Assembly (NCBI GenBank): GCA_052035915.1
Contig: JBPOHE010000103.1
Span: forward strand, 1-45,208
Origin: JBPOHE01 sp052035915
GTDB taxonomy: Bacteria; Pseudomonadota; Gammaproteobacteria; Chromatiales; Chromatiaceae
Length of the DNA stretch: 45,208 nt
Direction of reading: 5' to 3'
In this document: positions 17,052-24,445 of the stretch, piece by piece
How the letters are laid out: each line of letters starts with the position of its first letter
Position numbering within the stretch: position 1 is the stretch's first letter
Position numbers and translations under genes: made by a program
Notes under the pieces: model-generated
The model's database searches: none
Seen by the model: the letters and a program-made list of their open reading frames with translations, nothing else
What the model was told of the DNA's origin: nothing

Positions 17052-18722
17052 ATGCCGGGACAACCTTTCCCAGATGTCCGAACGCCGATGCAAGAAAAAC
17101 CCCTGATTCGAATCCTGGAACGTGTCGAGCGGCTCAACGAAATCGGTATCGCCTTATCCGCGGAACAGAATCTGGGACGATTGCTCGACCGTATCGTGCT
17201 GGGGGCCAAGGAGATCACCGCCGCCGACGGCGGCACCCTCTATCTGCTCAAAGATGACGGGGCGCTGCATTTCGAGATCATGCGCTCAGATTCGCTCAAG
17301 CTGTCCCTCGGCGGCACCTCCGGCAAGCCGATCCCCTATCCGCCGCTCCCACTCTATGACCAGGAGGGTAACCCCAATCTTCACATGGTGGCCCCCTACA
17401 CCGCCATCAAAGGCTGCACGGTCAATATCCCGGACGCCTACCTGACCACGGACTTCGACTTCAAGGGCACCAAGGCCTTCGACCAGCGTACCGGCTACCG
17501 ATCGAAATCCTTTCTCACCGTGCCCCTGAAGAATCATGAAAACGACATCATCGGCGTGCTGCAACTGATCAACCCCATCGACCCGATCAGCCGGGAGATC
17601 ATCCCCTTCTGCAAGGAGTGCGAGCGCCTCACCCAATCCCTGGCCTCCCAGGCGGCGGTGGCCCTGAGCAACCGACGCCTCATCGACGAACAGCGTCGCC
17701 TCTTTGAATCCTTCGTAAAACTCATAGCGGCCGCTATCGACGAAAAATCTCCTTATACGGGTAAGCACTGCGAGCGCGTTCCCGAACTCACCATGATGCT
17801 GGCCAGGGCCGCCCATAATGCGAGCGAGGGTCCTCTGGCGGAGTTCAGGATGTCGGAGGAGGACTTCTATCAACTCAAGATCGCCTCCTGGTTGCACGAC
17901 TGCGGTAAGGTCACCACCCCGGAATGGGTAATCGACAAGGCCACCAAACTGGAGACGATCTGCGACCGCATCAAGCTGATCGAACTCCGCATCCAGATCC
18001 TGAAACAACAGGCCCGCATCCGTTTGCTGGAGTCACTCGCCGAACAGCCTACCCTGGAACCGCCTGTCAAGCTGGAAGAGGACTATGCCGCCTACTGTCG
18101 CCAACTCGACGAGGAGCTCCAATTCCTGCGTAAGGCCAATATCGGCTCCGAGTTCATGACCGCGGACGACCAACAACGGGTGAAGGCCATAGGAGCCTGT
18201 AGCTGGACCAATCCGGAAGGCGAACTCACCCAGCTTCTCTCGGATAACGAGATCTACAATCTGACTATTCCCAAGGGGACCCTCACTCCGGAGGAACGGC
18301 AGGTGATCAACAACCACATCTCGGTGACCATCAAGATGTTGGAATCCCTGCCGTATCCAAAATATCTGCGGCAGGTCCCGGAATATGCCGGTGCCCATCA
18401 CGAACACATGGACGGCAGCGGTTATCCCCGGAGACTCACCCGGGATCAGATGTCGATTCCGGCGCGCATCATGGGCATCGCCGACATCTTCGAGGCCCTG
18501 ACAGCCCGGGACCGGCCCTACAAAAAGGGCAAGACCCTTTCCGAATCCCTCTTTATCCTCGGCAAGATGAAACTGGACCGTCACATCGATCCCGATCTCT
18601 TCGATCTCTTCATCCGCTCCGGCGTTTACCGCCACTATGCCGAACACTTCATGAAAGCGGACCAGATCGACGAGGTGAACGAGTCGGGCATCCCGGGCTT
18701 CCACCCGGATCCGTCTCCCTGA
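17052..18722 (+). CDS. GAF-HD-GYP cyclic-di-GMP phosphodiesterase
   Basis: This 556-aa protein starts with a GAF sensor domain (about residues 20-200). The HD-GYP domain follows, with KHCERVPEL, WLHDCGKV (HD pair and the xGK), and HHEHMDGSGYPRRL carrying the HHExxDGxGYP signature. The metal and catalytic residues look intact, so c-di-GMP hydrolysis is expected. Between the HD and GYP motifs lies an unusually long insert of about 130 residues with coiled-coil character (LIELRIQILKQQARIRLLE). Start ATG 17052 is the furthest upstream. ATG 17088 would lose 12 residues, and neither has a good ribosome site. It precedes a CHASE2-cyclase pair, which hints at linked c-di-GMP and cAMP signalling. Confidence 0.87.
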   Translation: MPGQPFPDVRTPMQEKPLIRILERVERLNEIGIALSAEQNLGRLLDRIVLGAKEITAADGGTLYLLKDDGALHFEIMRSDSLKLSLGGTSGKPIPYPPLPLYDQEGNPNLHMVAPYTAIKGCTVNIPDAYLTTDFDFKGTKAFDQRTGYRSKSFLTVPLKNHENDIIGVLQLINPIDPISREIIPFCKECERLTQSLASQAAVALSNRRLIDEQRRLFESFVKLIAAAIDEKSPYTGKHCERVPELTMMLARAAHNASEGPLAEFRMSEEDFYQLKIASWLHDCGKVTTPEWVIDKATKLETICDRIKLIELRIQILKQQARIRLLESLAEQPTLEPPVKLEEDYAAYCRQLDEELQFLRKANIGSEFMTADDQQRVKAIGACSWTNPEGELTQLLSDNEIYNLTIPKGTLTPEERQVINNHISVTIKMLESLPYPKYLRQVPEYAGAHHEHMDGSGYPRRLTRDQMSIPARIMGIADIFEALTARDRPYKKGKTLSESLFILGKMKLDRHIDPDLFDLFIRSGVYRHYAEHFMKADQIDEVNESGIPGFHPDPSP

Positions 18723-18793
18723 TCGGCCCGCCGGCCGGCTGCGTCCAAGTGTCGCCCGCCCATCCCTCAAGCAAGCTGACTCAGATTCAAACC

Positions 18794-19492
18794 ATGGAAA
18801 TCACCTTCCCCCTTTCCTCTCCGACCCGAGCCGGAACCTGGCACCGCCTCCTGTCCATCGCCCTCGGACTGCTCTGTCTCGGTGCCTGGACCTGGGCAAC
18901 GGCCGCCGGCACCTCCGCCAGCGCCCTGATCCTTGGCGTCCATGGCCAGGTGAGCCCCTCGGTACAACCCTTCTCCGAGGTCCAGGCGAACAATTCCATC
19001 ACCCTGGCGCCGGAAGGCGAGCTTGACTTCCTGCTCTACCAGGGTTGCGAACGGGTGCAGGTGCGGGGAGGCCGCCTCAAATTCGGCAAGGAAAACTATG
19101 AACTCGACGGCGGCCAGGTCATCAAATCCCAGCGCGGCGCCTGTCCCTTCCAGGCCCGCCTGGCCGATAATCCACGCACCGCCGGGGTGGTGCTGCGCAA
19201 TGTCACCGCCTCGCTTCCCCCAACCCTGCGCCTGTCCCCACGTCCCCAGATCCGTCTTCTGGGGCCGGGCGCCGAGGAGGTGCGGGCGCTCAGTATCGGT
19301 CAAACCGGGATGCCGAGCTGGGAGCCCAGAGTAGATCGACTGGTTGCCTCCTGGTCCCAGGACTGGCCCAGCCTCATCCCGGGGGAAAGCTGCCGACTGC
19401 GGTTGCTGTCGGACAACCGCCGGAGTGGAGAGATCCCCTGTATCGTCGCCGAGGAGGAACTACCGGAAGCCACCCTGCTGCGGATTCCATGA
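18794..19492 (+). CDS. Exported FecR-like protein paired with a CHASE2 cyclase
   Basis: This 232-aa protein begins with a signal sequence (LLSIALGLLCLGAWTWATAAG). The segment HGQVSPSVQPFSEVQANNS, followed by ITLAPEGELDFLLYQGCERV, resembles the FecR-like pattern of short beta strands (G-V then I-T-L then a glycine turn). Genes for FecR-like proteins commonly sit next to CHASE2-domain cyclases or kinases, as here. It probably acts in the periplasm as a ligand or partner for the CHASE2 domain (inference). An upstream ATG at 18749 is possible, but the signal peptide fits the start at 18794 better. Confidence 0.6.
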   Translation: MEITFPLSSPTRAGTWHRLLSIALGLLCLGAWTWATAAGTSASALILGVHGQVSPSVQPFSEVQANNSITLAPEGELDFLLYQGCERVQVRGGRLKFGKENYELDGGQVIKSQRGACPFQARLADNPRTAGVVLRNVTASLPPTLRLSPRPQIRLLGPGAEEVRALSIGQTGMPSWEPRVDRLVASWSQDWPSLIPGESCRLRLLSDNRRSGEIPCIVAEEELPEATLLRIP

Positions 19493-19577
19493 GGGCCTTC
19501 CGCCTTTTCCACGTCTCCTCCGACCACCGTAGCGGGCCACGCCGGCCCTCTTTCCCCCGCCCCGATAGTTCCGGCGG

Positions 19578-21635
19578 ATGAAACGCCTCCACTGCCGATG
19601 GTTGATGGCCCTGACCCTGGCCGCCTGTACCCTGCTCAGCCTCGGCTATGGCGTCCTCATCGGCCGCCCCCTGCCCTTCGTCGATGGCTGGCTGTTCGAT
19701 GCCGCCGTCAAATTGCGGGTCGATCTGCAGGGCGCCTCTCCTCCCAGCACCAGGGTCGCGGTGCTAGCCGTAGATGCCAAGTCCCTGAGTCATGAGCAAT
19801 TGCAGGCTACACCCCGGGCCCTCATGGGCCCCATCTGGGGTTCCCTGATCCGGGTCCTGCGGGAAGCCGGAGCGGAAACGATCGCCTTCGATTATGTGCT
19901 CAGTTATTCGGGCAACAGCCTCTTTACCGATTACGACCAGCCCTTCATCGAGACTCTCAGTCGGCACCGCCAACATCTAGTGCTGGGACGCACCGGTGGC
20001 ACCCTGCCCGCCATGCCCTATCTGGCCGCCCTGGATTTCGACGAATCCGCCCTGGGACTGCTGGAGATGCGGCCGGATGCGGATGAGGTGGTCAGGGAGA
20101 TTCTGCTCCGTTTTCCCGACACCGAAAGCCTGGGACTCGCCGCGGCGGTCACCGCCCGTGCCGGGATTGAGCGGCCCCCGACACCAATGGTCGGCTTCGC
20201 CCCCCGACAACACCCGGAGAGCCTTCCCACTTATTCCCTGATCGACGTCCTGCTGTGCGCCGCCAGCCATCCCCGGGAACTGGCGGCCAGATTCCGTGGG
20301 CGGCAGGTATTCATCGGCTCGACCCTGGCCGAGGAGGATCGCTGGTTGTCCAGCGCCCGCTTCCTTTCCCCGCCGACGCCAGCCAACACCCCCTCCCAGA
20401 CGCCCTGCGAACTCCAACCACTGCCCGCCTCGGTACCAGGTGCGCAGAGCGTTCCCGGGGTTCATCTGCATGCCCTGGCCGCCGATTCCCTACTTCAGGG
20501 CCAATGGCTGCACCCTTTGCCGGCGGTCCTGCTGACCGGCCTCGCCCTGTTGGCCACCGGGCTCGGGGTCTGGATCGGCTTTCGCCTGCCACCGGCCTGG
20601 ATCCTCCTCGCTCTCCCCCTGGCGCTCAGCCTCCTGCTCAGCCTCCAGGTCGGCCTCTTGATGCAGGAGATCCACCTGGCCGGCGGTTATCCGATGCTGG
20701 CCTTGCTGCTCTCGACCCTGGCCGCCTACGGCACCAGATACTCCCTGGCGGAACGCCAACGGCGTTGGATCCAGGAGGCCTTCTGCCACTATCTGGCCCC
20801 ACCTCTGGTGAACCGCCTCGCGGAAGACGAGACGGGATTGCGGCTGGATGGAGAGACGCGGACCATCAGCGTCATGTTCGCCGATTTGTCCGGCTTCACC
20901 GCCCTCTCGGAGCGCGTCTCCGCCCAGGAGCTGGTACAGACCACCAACAGGTATCTCAGCCTCATCGTCACGGCGGTGCATGCCAGCGGGGGCTATGTGG
21001 ATAAATTCATCGGTGACGCCGTCATGGCTATCTGGGGTGCCCCCCTCGCCGACCCGGCCCATGAGGTCAACGCCGTCCTCGCCGCGCTCGACATCGTCGA
21101 GCGGGTGGAGCAAGAGTCATCCGCCCTGCCCAGAGAACAGCGTTTCTCGGTGAAGATCGGCCTCTACTCGGGCGAGGCGGTGGTGGGCAATGTCGGTTCC
21201 CGGGAACGACTGAACTACACCGCCATCGGCGAATCGGTCAATATCGCCTCGCGCATGGAAGGACTGGCCAGCGCCTATCGTTGCCGGGTGTTGCTCGGCG
21301 ACAATACCGCCGCCAGGCTGGGCCAGCACTTTCTGCTGCGGGAGATCGATGCCGTGACCGTCAAGGGGAAGACCCAACCGGTGAGGATTTTCGAGCCTCT
21401 GTGCCGGGACACCGAGACCACCCCCTTGAGCCTGACCCGCGCCGGACGTTACGCCGAGGCCCTGCAACACTATCGGCATCGGGACTTTGCCGCGGCGGAG
21501 AACATCTGGACCGAATTGGCCCGCCTCAGACCCGAGGCCGGCCCCGAGGCGGTGATGGCGGAACGCGCCCGCTATTACCAGCAACACTCACCAGCGGCGG
21601 ATTGGGACGGGGTCTGGCACATGACGTCCAAATAA
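19578..21635 (+). CDS. CHASE2-domain class III adenylate cyclase
   Basis: This 685-aa membrane enzyme has an N-terminal helix (about 8-28), a periplasmic CHASE2 sensor domain (about 30-310), three membrane helices (about 315-390) and a class III cyclase domain (about 430-610). Catalytic landmarks are visible: MFADLSGFTALSERV with the metal-binding Asp, YVDKFIGDAVMAIWG with the second Asp and a base-selecting Lys, and YTAIGESVNIASRMEG with the Asn and Arg that stabilise the transition state. The DKF and YTAIG residues favour ATP over GTP, so cAMP is the likely product. The C-terminal tail (about 615-670) looks TPR-like. It follows the FecR-like gene by 85 bp. Confidence 0.88.
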   Translation: MKRLHCRWLMALTLAACTLLSLGYGVLIGRPLPFVDGWLFDAAVKLRVDLQGASPPSTRVAVLAVDAKSLSHEQLQATPRALMGPIWGSLIRVLREAGAETIAFDYVLSYSGNSLFTDYDQPFIETLSRHRQHLVLGRTGGTLPAMPYLAALDFDESALGLLEMRPDADEVVREILLRFPDTESLGLAAAVTARAGIERPPTPMVGFAPRQHPESLPTYSLIDVLLCAASHPRELAARFRGRQVFIGSTLAEEDRWLSSARFLSPPTPANTPSQTPCELQPLPASVPGAQSVPGVHLHALAADSLLQGQWLHPLPAVLLTGLALLATGLGVWIGFRLPPAWILLALPLALSLLLSLQVGLLMQEIHLAGGYPMLALLLSTLAAYGTRYSLAERQRRWIQEAFCHYLAPPLVNRLAEDETGLRLDGETRTISVMFADLSGFTALSERVSAQELVQTTNRYLSLIVTAVHASGGYVDKFIGDAVMAIWGAPLADPAHEVNAVLAALDIVERVEQESSALPREQRFSVKIGLYSGEAVVGNVGSRERLNYTAIGESVNIASRMEGLASAYRCRVLLGDNTAARLGQHFLLREIDAVTVKGKTQPVRIFEPLCRDTETTPLSLTRAGRYAEALQHYRHRDFAAAENIWTELARLRPEAGPEAVMAERARYYQQHSPAADWDGVWHMTSK

Positions 21636-21682
21636 CCATCCACAGCCGCCGTCAATCCCTGCCCTTCAGGAGTTCAAGCCCC

Positions 21683-21973
21683 ATGATGTCATATAAATCT
21701 CTCCTCATCCCCGTTCTCGCCGGTTGGACCCTGGCCGCCGCGGCGGTACCGCCCATCGTCGAGCCCCAGTCGAACGATCGCGAGGCCGCCCCCTCCCGCT
21801 CCACCCTCAGGTGCTGGCAGGACGGTAAGCTGATTCTGGAACAGCGGGGTGTCGGCTATCCCAGTGCCAATGTCCCCGGACAAATCATCAGATTCGAGGG
21901 GACACGCCCGGGATCGACTTCCCTGATGCTGATCGACCTCCATCGCGGCACCTGCGCGCTGGAAGTAGACTAA
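21683..21973 (+). CDS. Small exported protein of unknown function
   Basis: This 96-aa ORF follows the cyclase by 47 bp. The N-terminal hydrophobic stretch (SLLIPVLAGWTLAAAAVPP) looks like a signal peptide. The mature part has two cysteines (STLRCWQDG and GTCALEVD) that could form a disulfide. AGGAG lies 11 bases before the first of two adjacent ATGs (21683, 21686). I do not recognise the family. Its place at the end of the cyclase unit is the only clue to its role. Confidence 0.55.
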   Translation: MMSYKSLLIPVLAGWTLAAAAVPPIVEPQSNDREAAPSRSTLRCWQDGKLILEQRGVGYPSANVPGQIIRFEGTRPGSTSLMLIDLHRGTCALEVD

Positions 21974-22507
21974 TAACGATTCCGGTTGGGTTTTCCTCAA
22001 ACAGACAGGAAGGCCGCCATGGCCGGTCCATTCGTCTGTGGCCGCTTCCGGGCATAGGCCCTCTCGTCTCGGTTTTTGTTCTCCAATAGAGAACGAATTG
22101 CTCTATATATTATTAATTGTTCTCTTAATGAGAACAAAACGGGCCGTTTTCAGCCGAGGCCCGGAACCACTCGAGCACGAATACCCAATCCTGTCGTACC
22201 TTTCTTTGGCAAATGTATTAAAGATGACCTGACGGAACCCCGGCGGCGGATCCAAATACCTGGGCTCAATCAGCCCTTGTTGCGCCGCAGCAGATAAATT
22301 CTGGCTTTTTGCTGCACCAGATCGGGCTCCAAACGTTCTTCTTTCCATCCATCCCTTTCCCGATGCTAGAATCACCCAGGCGCTCGGTCGGGAACTCAAC
22401 CTTCATCCCGGGAGCCCACCCAGCCTCCCGGGACCTTGGTTCCAGAGGGCGGCAAGAGTCAAGAAGTACAACGTCAATCTAAGGAATAACTGGAGGAGAA
22501 ACCAATT
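21974..22507. other. Intergenic region with repeat copy C
   Basis: This 534-bp region has no recognisable gene. It holds repeat copy C, then about 340 bp with no feature I can identify until the ribosome site GGAGGAG (22492-22498) of the next gene. The phaB promoter is presumably here. Confidence 0.6.
22045..22167 (+). repeat. 123-bp palindromic repeat family, copy C
   Basis: The left end is CTTCCGGGCAT and the right end AGGCCCGGAA. Both hairpins are perfect: 22078-22094 (GTTCTC CAATA GAGAAC) and 22119-22135 (GTTCTC TTAAT GAGAAC). The plus strand has GGGCCGTTTTCAGCC near the right end. The dyad extends further out: ATTCGT (22030-22035) and ACGAAT (22177-22182) are exactly equidistant from the same centre at 22106. 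Confidence 0.92.
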
Positions 22508-23230
22508 ATGGGTAGAGTTGCGATCGTTACCGGGGGCACCCGGGGTATCGGGGAAGGCATCTCGGTCGAATTGAAAAAGGCCGGCTATAGCGTGGCCGCC
22601 GTCTATGCCGGCAATGAGGAACGGGCGCGGGCCTTCACCGAGCGCACCGGCATTTCCGCCTATAAGTTCGATGTGGGCGACTTCGAGGCTTGTCAGGCCG
22701 GCGTAAAGCAGATCGAGGCGGATCTGGGTCCGGTGGATGTGCTGGTGAACAACGCCGGCATCACCCGTGACGGCACCCTGCACAAGATGACGCCGCAGCA
22801 ATGGCAGGATGTGATCCAGACCAATCTGTCATCCTGTTACAACATGAGCCGGTGTGTTATCGAAGGCATGCGCGAACGGTGTTTCGGCCGTATCGTCAAT
22901 ATCGGCTCGGTGAACGGGCGCGCCGGTCAGTATGGCCAGGTCAACTATGCCGCGGCCAAGGCCGGTATCCACGGCTTCACCAAGGCGCTGGCCCTGGAAG
23001 GGGCGGCGAAGAACATCACCGTCAACGCCATCGCCCCGGGCTATGTGGATACGGACATGGTGCGGGCGGTACCGGAAAAGGTGCTGGAGAAGATCATCGC
23101 CACCATCCCCATCGGTCGCCTCGGCGTCGTGCATGACATCGCCCGCGCCGTACTCTTCCTCGTCGCCGACGATGCCAACTTCATGACCGGGTCCACCCTG
23201 GACATCAACGGCGGCCAGCATATGTACTAA
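22508..23230 (+). CDS. phaB: Acetoacetyl-CoA reductase (NADPH-dependent SDR)
   Basis: This 240-aa short-chain dehydrogenase has the cofactor motif VTGGTRGIGEGIS at residues 8-20, NNAGITRDGTLHKM near residue 83, and a catalytic Ser/Tyr/Lys set in IGSVNGRAGQYGQVNYAAAKAG. It closely follows the PhaB pattern, which reduces acetoacetyl-CoA to (R)-3-hydroxybutyryl-CoA for polyhydroxybutyrate synthesis. FabG is the main alternative, but NYAAAKAG and GTLHKMTPQQW are more typical of PhaB. GGAGGAG precedes the ATG. No phaA, phaC or phaE is adjacent, so it stands alone here. Confidence 0.88.
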   Translation: MGRVAIVTGGTRGIGEGISVELKKAGYSVAAVYAGNEERARAFTERTGISAYKFDVGDFEACQAGVKQIEADLGPVDVLVNNAGITRDGTLHKMTPQQWQDVIQTNLSSCYNMSRCVIEGMRERCFGRIVNIGSVNGRAGQYGQVNYAAAKAGIHGFTKALALEGAAKNITVNAIAPGYVDTDMVRAVPEKVLEKIIATIPIGRLGVVHDIARAVLFLVADDANFMTGSTLDINGGQHMY

Positions 23231-23248
23231 TAAGCCTAGGCTGGCTGA

Positions 23249-23298
23249 GGATCGCTCTCCTGGACCGGGCGCGGTGATGTCCGCCAGGAAAGCGATCC
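23249..23298 (+). terminator. Long hairpin after phaB
   Basis: The arms GGATCGCTCTCCTGG (23249-23263) and CCAGGAAAGCGATCC (23284-23298) pair over 15 bp with one mismatch, around a 20-nt loop. It starts 18 bases after the phaB stop. There is no T-tract, so it may be a terminator, a 3' stability element or a remnant dispersed repeat. Confidence 0.55.
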
Positions 23299-23494
23299 AC
23301 CCGTAAGCACCAAAGCCTATCGAGTAGTCGGGCGGCAAAGCCTCGTCTTGCGGTAGTAGACGACCTCACGGAGCTTCAAGGTAACCGAGAAGGTTCGAGC
23401 GCTCGGCAAGACGCTCATCAACCTTGGCGCCTTCCCGCTCAACCGTTACGCGGTTTCGCGTTGGACGACTCTAATCGTTAGAGGTTCTTGTACC

Positions 23495-24271
23495 ATGCCT
23501 TTCGTCCGCTGGTTCGCCTTGATTCTCGGAATTGTGGGCGGCCTGCTTTTCGGGTTCGCATTCGTTGCCTCGGCCATCAATCCAGGTTTCGTCGAGCAAC
23601 TTGCAAGGAACATCATTCGATATGAGGTTGAAAGGAAGGTACAGGAGAAGATCGAAGCTATCGACAAAGCGTTTCTTTCAAGCAAGGCGGCGGTCTTTGC
23701 CAAGGGTTACGCCGAAGACATCGAACAAACCAAACGTTTTCTCACGCAGCAACTTCCCACCCGCCTTGCCAAGGTCATCGCCGAGATGCGGGACCTTGAC
23801 TGCGAGTGCCGAAAAAAGATCGAAACGAACATCCGCGATGGCTTCGAGTGGCGGATCGCGAGCGCTTCGTCCGCCCACGAGCGTCTGACCACGCTCATCC
23901 GGTCGAAATACATGGATACCGCCACTCAACTGACCCGCGAGTTTCGTATCTTCACGGGCACAAACGCCATTGTCTTTGCGCTCTTGCTTGTGGCCGTTTT
24001 CGTCAAGCGGCAAGCCGGCCTACATCTTCTTCCTTCCGCCTTGGTGCTACTGGCCGCCGGCGCGATCACCGCTTACTTCTATCTGTTCAACCAAAACTGG
24101 CTGCACAGCCTTGTGTTCAACGAATATGTGGGCTTGGCATACATCGGCTATCTTGCCGGAGCTTTCGCGCTTCTCTGCGACATCATCCTCAACCGTGCCC
24201 GCCTTACGACGGAGGTACTGAACTTCGTCTTAAACGCTATTGGTAGCGCTATTCAGGTCGTACCCTGCTGA
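23495..24271 (+). CDS. Membrane protein of unknown function with a coiled-coil segment
   Basis: This 258-aa protein has a hydrophobic helix at about 7-27, a charged helical region at about 40-150 (YEVERKVQEKIEAIDK and similar) containing CEC, and three more membrane helices at about 155-172, 178-198 and 208-232. I do not recognise the family. Base composition looks less GC-rich than in neighbouring genes, and the gene stands alone between two intergenic stretches. These facts hint at horizontal acquisition. The start ATG lacks a strong ribosome site. Confidence 0.6.
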   Translation: MPFVRWFALILGIVGGLLFGFAFVASAINPGFVEQLARNIIRYEVERKVQEKIEAIDKAFLSSKAAVFAKGYAEDIEQTKRFLTQQLPTRLAKVIAEMRDLDCECRKKIETNIRDGFEWRIASASSAHERLTTLIRSKYMDTATQLTREFRIFTGTNAIVFALLLVAVFVKRQAGLHLLPSALVLLAAGAITAYFYLFNQNWLHSLVFNEYVGLAYIGYLAGAFALLCDIILNRARLTTEVLNFVLNAIGSAIQVVPC

Positions 24272-24297
24272 AGACCTTCACCCTGCGGTCAACCGGA

Positions 24298-24355
24298 CCG
24301 CCTGCCAACTAGTAGAGCCGCGCTTAAATACCTGCTTACCTCGAAGGTTAGGCGG
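24298..24355 (+). repeat. Imperfect inverted repeat downstream of the 23495 gene (weakly attC-like)
   Basis: CCGCCT...AAC (24298-24309) pairs with GTTAGGCGG (24347-24355), leaving a GCC bulge. The inner part is unstructured by eye. The GTTAGGC end recalls the R' box of integron attC sites, but the required L boxes and bulge pattern are not evident. It may equally be a weak terminator. Confidence 0.25.
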
Positions 24356-24445
24356 CACTCACAATTCACGAGGGGCGCATTTTCGGAGACACTCCTGGGA
24401 GACTCGGCGGTGCCGGGCCGGCGCGCCGCATCCACCAATCAGCCC

